Below are positions 7,191 to 15,644 of a stretch of DNA of 37,767 nucleotides, one piece after another. The DNA comes from Vermiphilus sp. (lineage in GTDB: Bacteria > Ratteibacteria > UBA8468 > B48-G9 > DTJG01): the NCBI GenBank assembly GCA_020722805.1, contig DYKA01000006.1, positions 1 to 37,767 of the forward strand, read 5' to 3'. Position 1 is the first letter of the stretch, and the number at the start of each line of letters is the position of its first letter. The translations under genes were made by a program, and so were the position numbers. The notes under the pieces were generated by a model. The model ran no database searches, was not told the origin of the DNA, and saw only the letters and a program-made list of their open reading frames with translations.

Positions 7191-8360
7191 ATGGACATAA
7201 TTACAGCATGGAAACTTCTTATTGATGAATCAACATATCCTGCTGAACATCCATTTCCATGTGAATGGATTTCTTTTGGAAAAGGGTATCCGGTCAGGGG
7301 ACTTGGTGGATGGGAAACCCCTTTGATTGCGCATGAGCTTCTGCATTTCAATCTTCAAAGGGCAAAACATCAGATTGTTCTTTACCTGAGGTCGTGTTTC
7401 AGAGAGGAAGATGGAATGCTGGCTGCAAGAGTTGTTTCCAGGTCTGATGTTTCATACCGCGATAACGAAAAAGGCAGATTTTACAGATACAGCCATCCTC
7501 CTGTGTGGAGTTTTACTGCGAGAAAAATTCTTGAAAAAAAGTGGGACGCAAAATTTGCGCTGTTTTGCTTTGAACATGGACTCGCAAATCTCAAGTGGTG
7601 GGAAAATAATCGGCAGGACAGGATTGGATTGTTCTGGTATCTTGATAGTTATCCCGATGAAAAAGATGCTGCTGAATCAGGATATCCTCGTTCTCCGCGA
7701 TGGGATTTTACAGACCTTGGACCTTTTCCCTGTGTGGACCTGAACTGTCAGATTCTTTTTTATATTGAAAACATGATTTTTCTGGCTGAGAAGCTGGGTT
7801 TTCTGGATAAAAAGCAGCGGCTTGTTTTGATATATGAAAATCTGAAAAAAACGATCGTGAGATACTTCTGGGATGATATTTTAGGTTTTTTCTGCGACTA
7901 CGAACTTACTGGTTTGAATGCAAAAAAGACCACTGCGTCTTTCTGGGTTCTTATAAGTGGACTTGCTGCACCGGAGGATGTAGAAAGAATGATTTCTTTG
8001 TTGCTTGACCCACGAGAGTTTGGGGCACCCTGCGGGCTTCCATCTGTTTCTCTATCAGAGCCAAAGTTTGAACTTGATTCTTGGAGGGGGTGTCTCTGGC
8101 CTTCAGAGGTCTTCTGGGTTTGTACAGGACTTCAACGTTACGGACAAAATGATATTGCCAGGAAAATTGCGAAGACATGCCTTGACAATATCTGGGTTAT
8201 CTATAAGACAACAGGGAAATTCTGGGAGTTCTATAATCCGCTTGACGGGGATATAGCAAAACTTTCAAGAAATAGAATCCGCGGACCGTATCAGGACTAT
8301 CCTGCGTCAGTTCCTGTGATAAGTCTCGAAAAAATCGCTTCAGGAGAACTGATATGTTAA
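7191..8360 (+). CDS. GH63/trehalase-like (alpha/alpha)6-barrel protein lacking the usual acid
   Basis: The 389-residue cytoplasmic protein (no signal peptide) resembles the GH63/MGH1-like clan-G glycosidases that include mannosylglycerate and glucosylglycerate hydrolases. Recognisable blocks are ESG..RSPRWD (residues 162-172), VDLNCQ, WRGCLWPSEVFWV and FWEFYNPLDG (344-353). The likely base Glu346 is kept. The general-acid Asp in the family's ESGxDNSPxWD is Pro166 here, and the next Asn is Arg. It may be inactive, or use another residue. It starts 12 bases after aroF and overlaps the alcohol dehydrogenase by 7 bases, so it is co-transcribed with the aromatic genes; a metabolic link is not obvious. 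Confidence 0.7.
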   Translation: MDIITAWKLLIDESTYPAEHPFPCEWISFGKGYPVRGLGGWETPLIAHELLHFNLQRAKHQIVLYLRSCFREEDGMLAARVVSRSDVSYRDNEKGRFYRYSHPPVWSFTARKILEKKWDAKFALFCFEHGLANLKWWENNRQDRIGLFWYLDSYPDEKDAAESGYPRSPRWDFTDLGPFPCVDLNCQILFYIENMIFLAEKLGFLDKKQRLVLIYENLKKTIVRYFWDDILGFFCDYELTGLNAKKTTASFWVLISGLAAPEDVERMISLLLDPREFGAPCGLPSVSLSEPKFELDSWRGCLWPSEVFWVCTGLQRYGQNDIARKIAKTCLDNIWVIYKTTGKFWEFYNPLDGDIAKLSRNRIRGPYQDYPASVPVISLEKIASGELIC

Positions 8361-9469
8361 ACACAATCAGATTTTTTTTACCGACAAAGATTGTCTTTGG
8401 AGAAGGTGTTATTCCTGATTCTTTGCCAGATATAGCCCATTACGGGAAAATTCCTTTGATTGTTACAGGAAAGGGGTCAGCCAGGAAAAGTGGATTGCTT
8501 GATTTTATAGCAGGCACGCTGAAAAACAGAAATATCAGTTATCACACTTACGAAGGCGTTTCTCCTGAACCATCCACAGATGATTGTATGAAGGTTGCCC
8601 GTGTAGCGGCAGAGTGCGGGGCAGACACACTTGTTGCGATTGGTGGTGGAAGTGCAATGGATGTTGCAAAAGCGGCAGCAGTACTGGTGAGAAACCAAGG
8701 TCCTATTCAGACCTATTTTGGTGAAGAAAAATTTCAAAATGAGCCGCTTCCCGTAATTGCCATACCAACGACCTGTGGAAGTGGAAGCGAGATTACAAGG
8801 TACGCTGTTATTATTGACCGTCAGTCAAACACAAAGAAGACCATTTCATCCGAAAGGATAATCCCGAAGATGGCGATTCTTGACCCGGCTGTCATAAGAA
8901 CTCTTCCACGAAATCTTATCGCAGGCACCGGTATGGATGCACTGTGCCATGCCGTTGAGGGCTTTCTTTCCACAAAGGCAAACCACCTTACCAGAATTTT
9001 CTCGCGGGAATCAGTCGGCCTGATTCTTGATAGTATTGAAAAAGCAGTTCAGCATCCACGGATTGAATATCTTTCCAATCTTTTGCTTGGTTCTTTATAT
9101 GCAGGATTTGTCATCAACCACACAGGCACGATTTTTATCCACGGCATGGCATATGGAATGACCATAAGGCATCAGATTCATCATGGAACCGCGAATGCAA
9201 TATGCCTTCCATATGCCCTTGCATTTTTGAAAGCACACAATTACGAGGAAGAAATTCTTGAACTTGAGAGAATCTTCAGCATTGATTCCATTTTTGAAAT
9301 AAACAGGAAGATTGGGATTCCCATTCATCTTGGAGAACTTGGGATTAAACAGGAAGATGCACATATTCTTGCAGAAATGGCAGTCAAGGGCTGTGAAAGG
9401 TCATTTAAGAATATGAAGATATCCGTCAGCAAGGAAGAGTTTGTTGAAATTTTTTCAAGTATGTTATGA
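8354..9469 (+). CDS. Iron-containing alcohol dehydrogenase (group III)
   Basis: A 371-residue NAD(P)-dependent dehydrogenase of the Fe-ADH family. The N-terminal nucleotide domain has AIGGGSAMDVAKA, and IPTTCGSGSEIT follows. Metal ligands are visible in GTGMDALCHAVEG (Asp and His), IHGMAYGM and HHGTANAICLPYA. The family reduces or oxidises short alcohols, aldehydes, lactaldehyde or polyols; the sequence alone does not give the substrate. It overlaps the preceding GH63-like gene by 7 bases, hinting at a shared carbohydrate or polyol substrate. Its stop codon lies at the edge of an A+T-rich repeat that fills the gap to ribF. Confidence 0.9.
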   Translation: MLNTIRFFLPTKIVFGEGVIPDSLPDIAHYGKIPLIVTGKGSARKSGLLDFIAGTLKNRNISYHTYEGVSPEPSTDDCMKVARVAAECGADTLVAIGGGSAMDVAKAAAVLVRNQGPIQTYFGEEKFQNEPLPVIAIPTTCGSGSEITRYAVIIDRQSNTKKTISSERIIPKMAILDPAVIRTLPRNLIAGTGMDALCHAVEGFLSTKANHLTRIFSRESVGLILDSIEKAVQHPRIEYLSNLLLGSLYAGFVINHTGTIFIHGMAYGMTIRHQIHHGTANAICLPYALAFLKAHNYEEEILELERIFSIDSIFEINRKIGIPIHLGELGIKQEDAHILAEMAVKGCERSFKNMKISVSKEEFVEIFSSML

Positions 9470-9492
9470 AGTTAATAACTTATTAACTTAAT
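9470..9492 (+). repeat. A+T-rich junction repeat, copy 1
   Basis: AGTTAATAACTTATTAACTT (then AAT) fills almost the whole gap between the alcohol dehydrogenase stop and the ribF start. The reverse complement of 9472-9492 matches 13262-13282 exactly over 21 bases. It shares the core ATAACTTATTA with copies at 13256, 21912 and 22745. Confidence 0.7.
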
Positions 9493-9494
9493 AG

Positions 9495-10421
9495 ATGAAG
9501 ATATCAGACATACATCATTTCAATAGCGGTGATTCCAGTACAGTTGTTGGAATTGGTAAGTTTGACGGATTTCATATAGGGCATCAATATCTTGTTAAGA
9601 GGATAATCAGAGTTTCCCGTTTATTGAACAGTGTGCCGGCTGTTTTCACATTTAAGAACTATCCTTTTGACACAATTTTGAGTTTGTGGGAAGAAAAACT
9701 GGAGGCATTTAAAAGAAATGGTATAGATCTATGCCTGTGGGCGGATTTTTCAGAGATATATAAACTTCAGCCGCAGGATTTTCTGGATATGATGAGGAGA
9801 ACCTGCAACACCTCAGGAATTGTTGTCGGTGAAAATTTCAGGTTTGGTTTTCGCAGGAAAGGGGATATCTCCTTCTTGAGGCGATGGACAAAATCCAACC
9901 ATATTGAACTCTCAGTCGTAAAACCGGTTGTTGTGCATAACAAAATTGTCAGCAGCAGTGAGATAAAGAACTTGATAAGAAATTCTGATTTTCGACGTGC
10001 TGCTTTACTGCTTGGTAGATGGTTTGCAGTTAAGGGAACTTCTGTTAAAGGCAGAGGGATCGGAAAAACGATCGGGTTTCCCACCATAAACATTGACCTG
10101 AAAAATAAAAACAGTCCCCTTAAAGAAGGAATATATGCCTGTATTGTGGTGTATAAGAACAAACCTCTGAAGGGAGCTGTTTTTTACGGTTCATCTTCAA
10201 CGTTTGGACTTCCGCTGTCCTTTGAAATTCACATTATTGGTGAAAAAATTACTGGTGTTAATGAGGGTGATATTTTTACTGTTATTCCTGTAAAAAAAAT
10301 AAGGGAAATAAAAACATTCACCACCGTGCAGAACCTTGTAAATCAGATAAAAAAAGATATCAGGGAAACAGAAATTATTTTGAATTCGCATAAACTTGAC
10401 GATGTTTTAAAATGGATGTAA
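9495..10421 (+). CDS. ribF: Bifunctional riboflavin kinase / FAD synthetase
   Basis: RibF phosphorylates riboflavin to FMN and adenylates FMN to FAD. The 308-residue length is standard. The N-terminal FAD synthetase (about 15-155) has GKFDGFHIGHQ, VVGENFRFGFRRKGD and SSSEIKNLI. The C-terminal riboflavin kinase (about 170-300) has GRGIGKTIGFPTINI, GIYACIVVY, AVFYGSSSTFG and FEIHIIG with the catalytic Glu. ATG 9495 has no Shine-Dalgarno because the upstream gap is occupied by the A+T-rich repeat; translation may be leaderless-like or weak. Chorismate synthase of the neighbouring cluster needs FMN, but the link is only by proximity. Confidence 0.94.
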   Translation: MKISDIHHFNSGDSSTVVGIGKFDGFHIGHQYLVKRIIRVSRLLNSVPAVFTFKNYPFDTILSLWEEKLEAFKRNGIDLCLWADFSEIYKLQPQDFLDMMRRTCNTSGIVVGENFRFGFRRKGDISFLRRWTKSNHIELSVVKPVVVHNKIVSSSEIKNLIRNSDFRRAALLLGRWFAVKGTSVKGRGIGKTIGFPTINIDLKNKNSPLKEGIYACIVVYKNKPLKGAVFYGSSSTFGLPLSFEIHIIGEKITGVNEGDIFTVIPVKKIREIKTFTTVQNLVNQIKKDIRETEIILNSHKLDDVLKWM

Positions 10422-10424
10422 TAT
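10396..10424 (+). promoter_or_regulatory. Putative sigma-70 promoter of ppdK
   Basis: TTGACG (10396-10401) and TAATAT (10419-10424) are separated by 17 bases; the -35 box lies in the 3' end of ribF. The predicted leader is about 48 bases and carries AAGAGGAGG before the ATG at 10479, so ppdK is probably transcribed separately and strongly. Confidence 0.55.
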
Positions 10425-10478
10425 TTATTCACCTACCGGATATAACAAGAATAACTTTTTAAGAGGAGGAAAAACAAA

Positions 10479-13253
10479 ATGGCTAAATTTGTATATTTTT
10501 TTGGAGGTGGCAGGGCAGATGGTAATGAGAGTATGAAGGAACTTCTGGGGGGCAAGGGTGCAAATCTTGCCGAAATGGCAGGACATCCTGATCTGCGCCT
10601 GCCGGTGCCACCGGGATTCACCATTACCACTGAGGTCTGCACCTATTATTATAAGCACAATAGAAAATATCCTGCCACCCTGAAAAAGGAAGTAGAAAAA
10701 GCCCTGAAAAGAGTGGAAAAGCTGATGGGTAGAAAATTTGGAGACCCTGACAATCCTCTGCTTGTTTCTGTAAGGTCAGGTGCAAGAAGATCAATGCCTG
10801 GAATGATGGAAACAGTATTGAATATTGGCCTCACAGAAAAGACGCTGCCGGGGCTGATAAAGCAGAGTAAAGGCAATGAAAGATTTGCCTATGACGCGTA
10901 TAGAAGATTGATTATGATGTATTCAGATGTTGTTATGGAAAAAGCGGGAGGCATTCAGGTAGAAGACGGGAAAGGCATTAGAAAGACAATGGATGAAATG
11001 ATTGAATCCCTCAAGAAGCAAAAGAATTATGACAGTGATACCCAGCTTACTGTGGAAGATCTGAAGAGTTTAATTTCTGGTTTTAAGGACCTTGTGAAAG
11101 AAAGATTTGGAAGAGAATTTCCGGATGATCCTGTAGAACAATTGTGGGGAGGTATTGGTGCGGTTTTCTCTTCCTGGAATGGCAAGCGCGCTGTTGAATA
11201 CCGTAGAATTGAGAAAATACCCGATGATTGGGGAACTGCTGTGAATGTTCAGGCAATGGTTTTCGGGAATATGGGTGATGATTCAGCCACCGGGGTTGCA
11301 TTTACCCGTAATCCCGGCACAGGTGAACATCAGTTTTATGGTGAATATCTTATAAATGCTCAGGGCGAGGATGTTGTTGCCGGAATCAGAACTCCAGCAC
11401 CAATCAATGAATATTCAAAAAACCAGCAGAGCGAACATCTTCCAACCTTAGAGTCATTGATGCCATCTGTTTACAGACAGCTTGATGTAATTCAGAAAAA
11501 ACTTGAAAAGCATTACAGGGATATGCAGGATATAGAATTTACAATTGAAAGGGGACGGCTTTTCATCCTTCAGTGCAGGGTTGGAAAGAGAAACGGTGTG
11601 GCTGCAGTTCGGATGGCCGCGGATATGTATAAAGAAGGTCTGATTGATGCAGAAACAGCAGTAATGAGAGTGTCTCCATCACAGCTTGTGGAGCTTTTGC
11701 TTCCAATGCTTGACCCAAAAGCAGAAGCAGTGACAAAACCCATTGCCAAAGGTCTGCCTGCAGGCCCTGGTGGAGCAAAGGGAAGGGTTGTTTTTACCTC
11801 AAAGGAAGCGGTTGAATGGTCTAAAAAGGGAGAAAAAGTTATTCTTGTTAGAGAAGAGACATCCCCGGAGGATGTTGATGGCATGCACAAGGCAGAGGCA
11901 ATTTTGACGAGCAAAGGTGGTATGACTTCACATGCTGCCCTGGTTGCCAGAGGATGGGGAAAATGCTGTATTGTCGGTTGTTCAGATATAGAAATAGCGT
12001 CTGATAACAAACACTTCAGAACCAGAAGCGGAATTGTTATAAATGAAGGGGACTGGATTTCCCTGAACGGCACAAAAGGACTTGTGTATCAGGGAAGTTT
12101 ACCACTCGTTGATGTTGACCTTGACCACAATAAGTCCTATCAGGAATTTATGAAGATTGTTGACAAGGTAAGAAAGTTAAAGGTCAGAGCCAATGCCGAT
12201 ACTCCCGAAGATGCCAGAATATCGCTGAAATTTGGTGCAGAAGGAATAGGACTGTTCAGAACAGAACATATGTTCTATGGAGAGGGAAGTGACAAGCCAT
12301 TATTTTTGCTCAGGAAGATGATTATGAGCAAAACTGCAGAAGAAAGAAAGTCAGCGCTTGAAGATCTTTTCCCGTTTGTTAAGAATGATATAAAGGCAAC
12401 GCTTGAGGTAATGAACGGCTATCCTGTTACAATACGGCTTCTTGACCCGCCTCTTCATGAATTTGTGCCGCATGATGAGGAGAAACTTCTTGCCCTTGGC
12501 AGAGATCTCAACATTGATACAGAGGAGTTAAAAAGAAGGGCAGAGTCCCTGAGAGAAAACAATCCAATGCTCGGTCATAGAGGCGTGCGGCTTGGTATAA
12601 CCTATCCCGAAATTTCAGAGATGCAGTTCAGAGCCATTCTTGAGGCAGCGGGCGAACTAATTCTTTCAGGGAAAAAAGCAATGCCGGAGATTATGATACC
12701 CGTAACCTGTTCTGCCCAGGAACTCGCTCATCAAAGAGGCATCTTTAACCGCGTTTATAAAGAAGTGTGCTCAAAACTGAATCTGAAAAAAATACCTTTT
12801 ATGTTTGGAACAATGATTGAGATTCCAAGGGCAGCCCTGACTGCTGACAGAATGGCTGAGGTGGCTGAATTTTTCTCCTTCGGAACAAACGACCTGACAC
12901 AGATGGGTTTTGGCTTTTCAAGGGACGATATTGGAAGTTTTCTTCCGGATTACCTTGAAGATAGAATTATTCCAGCAGACCCATTTCAGACAATAGACCA
13001 GGAAGGTATTGGAGAGCTTATATCAATTGGTATTACCAGGGGAAGGGCGACAAGAAAAGATCTCAAGGTTGGCATCTGCGGAGAGCACGGTGGAGACCCT
13101 GATTCCGTCAAGTTCTGCCACAGGGTGGGCATGAATTATGTATCCTGTTCGCCCTTCAGAGTTTGCATAGCCCGGCACGCAGCAGCACAAGCAGCCGTTG
13201 AAGAAAAGAAATTTTTTTCCGGAAGGAAAAAGAGAAAGACCCGGAAGAAGTAA
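10479..13253 (+). CDS. ppdK: Pyruvate, phosphate dikinase
   Basis: PPDK interconverts pyruvate + ATP + Pi and phosphoenolpyruvate + AMP + PPi. All three domains are present in 924 residues: the ATP-grasp domain (about 1-370: GGKGANLAEMA, SVRSGARRSMPGMMETV, FTRNPGTGEHQFYGEYL), the phosphohistidine domain (about 420-540: GGMTSHAALVARGWGKCC with the catalytic His), and the PEP/pyruvate barrel (GLFRTEHMF, NPMLGHRGVRLG, FGTNDLTQMGFGFSRDD, CGEHGGDPDSV with the catalytic Cys). A usual Thr in NDLTQMTFG is Gly here. The C-terminus has a short basic tail (FFSGRKKRKTRKK). Strong ribosome binding site. In gluconeogenic direction it would supply phosphoenolpyruvate for AroF and AroA. Confidence 0.97.
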   Translation: MAKFVYFFGGGRADGNESMKELLGGKGANLAEMAGHPDLRLPVPPGFTITTEVCTYYYKHNRKYPATLKKEVEKALKRVEKLMGRKFGDPDNPLLVSVRSGARRSMPGMMETVLNIGLTEKTLPGLIKQSKGNERFAYDAYRRLIMMYSDVVMEKAGGIQVEDGKGIRKTMDEMIESLKKQKNYDSDTQLTVEDLKSLISGFKDLVKERFGREFPDDPVEQLWGGIGAVFSSWNGKRAVEYRRIEKIPDDWGTAVNVQAMVFGNMGDDSATGVAFTRNPGTGEHQFYGEYLINAQGEDVVAGIRTPAPINEYSKNQQSEHLPTLESLMPSVYRQLDVIQKKLEKHYRDMQDIEFTIERGRLFILQCRVGKRNGVAAVRMAADMYKEGLIDAETAVMRVSPSQLVELLLPMLDPKAEAVTKPIAKGLPAGPGGAKGRVVFTSKEAVEWSKKGEKVILVREETSPEDVDGMHKAEAILTSKGGMTSHAALVARGWGKCCIVGCSDIEIASDNKHFRTRSGIVINEGDWISLNGTKGLVYQGSLPLVDVDLDHNKSYQEFMKIVDKVRKLKVRANADTPEDARISLKFGAEGIGLFRTEHMFYGEGSDKPLFLLRKMIMSKTAEERKSALEDLFPFVKNDIKATLEVMNGYPVTIRLLDPPLHEFVPHDEEKLLALGRDLNIDTEELKRRAESLRENNPMLGHRGVRLGITYPEISEMQFRAILEAAGELILSGKKAMPEIMIPVTCSAQELAHQRGIFNRVYKEVCSKLNLKKIPFMFGTMIEIPRAALTADRMAEVAEFFSFGTNDLTQMGFGFSRDDIGSFLPDYLEDRIIPADPFQTIDQEGIGELISIGITRGRATRKDLKVGICGEHGGDPDSVKFCHRVGMNYVSCSPFRVCIARHAAAQAAVEEKKFFSGRKKRKTRKK

Positions 13254-13255
13254 CT

Positions 13256-13294
13256 AAAGTTATTAAGTTAATAAGTTATTAAGTTAATAACTTT
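13256..13294 (+). repeat. A+T-rich junction repeat, copy 2, with a 16-bp tandem duplication
   Basis: The unit AGTTATTAAGTTAATA occurs twice in perfect tandem at 13258-13273 and 13274-13289, and the outer bases AAAGTTAT and ATAACTTT make the element nearly palindromic. It fills the gap between ppdK and the 654-aa gene and contains the reverse complement of copy 1. Confidence 0.75.
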
Positions 13295-13302
13295 GGAGGC
13301 AT

Positions 13303-15267
13303 ATGAAACGTTTGCTCATCAGTACAGTCATATGCCTCCTTATTTTTTGCACGCATTCTTTTCCGAAGGTTTTTCATGACCTTCCCCAGCCAGGATTTGG
13401 TTTCAAAACTTTTTTCTGCACGTGGGGCGGTACAGACAGCCCTGAATTTAAGAAATTTCTGACAGTTGCCAGACCCGAGGTTGTTCAGGTCGGATTCTAC
13501 GGACCTATGTTTCATGGTTATGCCGACAATCCTCTGTCAACCGGTTATCCGATGCAGATACCTGTTTCTGGTCAGCACAGGGCACTTGCAGTTCAGAGGC
13601 GCATCAACGACATGATTCACTCTCTGGGATTAAAGGTTATCGGTCATTTTCAAATGGTCAATGTCATAATAAACGATACACACAAAGATGACTTTTTTGA
13701 TTTTTATGAAAACCACTGGCCTGCTGATTTGCTCGGTCCAAAGCCTGTATCTGACATCAACCAGCTGCTTCAAAGGGATTCAGATGGAAATGTGATAATA
13801 AAAAAGCATTATGTTGATTATGTCGGACTGTGTCTTTCAAGTCCCTATACAAGAAAAATGTTGAAGAACATGCTTCGGCTTGCCATAAGAACCGGACTTG
13901 ACGGAATAATTACAAACTATAATTATTACTGGTCATGCAGCTGTCCTTACTGTCAGGAATCATTCAGGAAATTTCTTAAAAAGAAATACTCTGACTATCA
14001 GCTGAAAAAAAAGTTCGGCATAGACGATATAAGAACATATAGATTTAAGAAGATCAATGCAGAAATTCCGGGATATCCATCTGAAGAAGCAAATCCTCTT
14101 GACTATGAGGCAATGGAATGGGCAGCGGTTTCTTTTAAGAATGCGTATGACGAAATTATTGTGAACTATGGCAGGTTACTCAAGCCAGACCTGATTGTTG
14201 CGACCTGGAATCATATCGGTAATATGGGCATAACTGAGGAAAGAATATTTCTTCCCAAAAAATTGTGGGGCAGGGGAGAGAACTATTTCTGGTACAGCGG
14301 TGGATATGGACCCACTGACATAAAGCATAATAAATTGGGAGATGGCTGGCTCAATTGCCTTTATATAAGAGAAATGTCAGGCGGAAAGCCGTTTGTGCTC
14401 GGTAAATATGAGGCGGTAAGAATAAGAAACAGTATTGCAGAGGGGCTGGCAACAGGCGGGAGTGGAATGGGACTTTACATAAATATCAGGAATCCGGATG
14501 GCTTTAGCTTTGCTTCAAGATACATGGATTTTGTTCATAAGAACAAAGGTCTGTATTCTGTTGACAGACCCTTCGCAGAGGTGGGACTTGTTTTCCCGCG
14601 GATGTCAATCAAATCTGGATACAGCCAGTGCATGGATTCTTTCAGGAAGATTGGCGAGTATCTGGCGCAAAGACATGTTTTCTTTGATGTTATCTGCGAC
14701 GAGAATATAACCGGCAAGAGGATATCCCGGTACAGGGTGATTATATGTCCTGAAATATATATACTTGGCGACCCACAGGCAGAACTGTTGGCTGGATTTG
14801 TGAAAAAAGGTGGAACTGTATGTTTTGTTGGCAGGAACACGGCAAGCATCATACGCGGAAGCAGTACTCCTGCAGTTATTGAAGCAGGAAAGAATACTGA
14901 TGTTATACAGGCCGCAATTGAGAAGGTTGTAGGTGATTTGAGTGCAATAAGTGCACCTTCAACCATAAGGATTTCCGGCTTCCACAACAACAGCAAGAGA
15001 ATAGTTGTTCATGTTGTGAATTACAACAGGGATGAAGAAAAAGGTAAGAAAATGTCAGGTCCTTCTGATGAGTGTCCTGTTGTGGAAAAAAATATAAGGG
15101 TGAAACTAAAGGTTAGTGAAACCGCAAGGAGTGCCAGAATAACATTTTTTTCTCCGGATAATGCGAAAGAACAATCACTTACATACACCATTACCAATGG
15201 ATTTCTGGAAACATCTATTCCTGAAGTACTTGTTTACGGTATTCTTGATATCTCTATCGGAAACTGA
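13303..15267 (+). CDS. Secreted glycoside-hydrolase-like protein with GATase-like domain
   Basis: A 654-residue protein with an N-terminal signal peptide (MKRLLISTVICLLIFC...). Residues about 30-400 look like a TIM-barrel of the GH42/GH-A kind seen in many environmental genomes, including a TNYNYYWSCSCPYCQESFRK segment with a CxCxxC cluster and the following FLKKKYSDYQLKKKFG. Residues about 425-525 (VGLVFPRMS, YRVIICPEIYIL, FVKKGGTVCFVGR) resemble the beta-galactosidase trimerisation, glutamine-amidotransferase-like domain. The C-terminal 120 residues look like a beta-sandwich. No CAZy family can be assigned by eye, and the substrate is unknown. GGAGG is only 3 bases from the ATG, a short spacing. 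Confidence 0.7.
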   Translation: MKRLLISTVICLLIFCTHSFPKVFHDLPQPGFGFKTFFCTWGGTDSPEFKKFLTVARPEVVQVGFYGPMFHGYADNPLSTGYPMQIPVSGQHRALAVQRRINDMIHSLGLKVIGHFQMVNVIINDTHKDDFFDFYENHWPADLLGPKPVSDINQLLQRDSDGNVIIKKHYVDYVGLCLSSPYTRKMLKNMLRLAIRTGLDGIITNYNYYWSCSCPYCQESFRKFLKKKYSDYQLKKKFGIDDIRTYRFKKINAEIPGYPSEEANPLDYEAMEWAAVSFKNAYDEIIVNYGRLLKPDLIVATWNHIGNMGITEERIFLPKKLWGRGENYFWYSGGYGPTDIKHNKLGDGWLNCLYIREMSGGKPFVLGKYEAVRIRNSIAEGLATGGSGMGLYINIRNPDGFSFASRYMDFVHKNKGLYSVDRPFAEVGLVFPRMSIKSGYSQCMDSFRKIGEYLAQRHVFFDVICDENITGKRISRYRVIICPEIYILGDPQAELLAGFVKKGGTVCFVGRNTASIIRGSSTPAVIEAGKNTDVIQAAIEKVVGDLSAISAPSTIRISGFHNNSKRIVVHVVNYNRDEEKGKKMSGPSDECPVVEKNIRVKLKVSETARSARITFFSPDNAKEQSLTYTITNGFLETSIPEVLVYGILDISIGN

Positions 15268-15644
15268 AAAACTGGTTTTCTGCAAAAATTAGACATTTTT
15301 CTTTCCGGTAACGTAGTATGAGCCCTGCAGACGGATTTTATTACCTTAAATAACGTTCTCATTCATATTTTCGCGTACCTGCACTGATGTTATACTTTTA
15401 TTCAGATCAATGATAGAGTTTTAAGAGAAAGCAGGGAATTTTTCCTGAAGTGTCGGTTTGATATAATAATTATATCCGTCAGATACTTTTTTCAAATTTT
15501 CTGGATTTGCTCACAATCAGGATGAAGGAGTATAATGTTAAAAAAGATGCAGAATACCATTTTTTACTTCAGCGGGTGTATTAATAAATTGGTTGAACTG
15601 TTTTTATGTAAGTATCTGAAAATTAAAAACAAGGAGGGTCTTAT
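15268..15644. other. 377-base intergenic region before the Tat/ferredoxin operon
   Basis: No convincing gene is seen. It is A+T rich and holds a candidate promoter at 15507-15536. A 43-codon open frame from ATG 15535 is preceded by AAGGAG, but its start codon lies in the TATAAT box, so the two readings exclude each other and the promoter is preferred. Confidence 0.5.
15507..15536 (+). promoter_or_regulatory. Putative promoter of the DUF362-ferredoxin-tatAC operon
   Basis: TTGCTC (15507-15512) and TATAAT (15531-15536) are 18 bases apart, upstream of the DUF362 gene by about 100 bases. The -35 box is imperfect. It is the best candidate in the gap. Confidence 0.4.
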
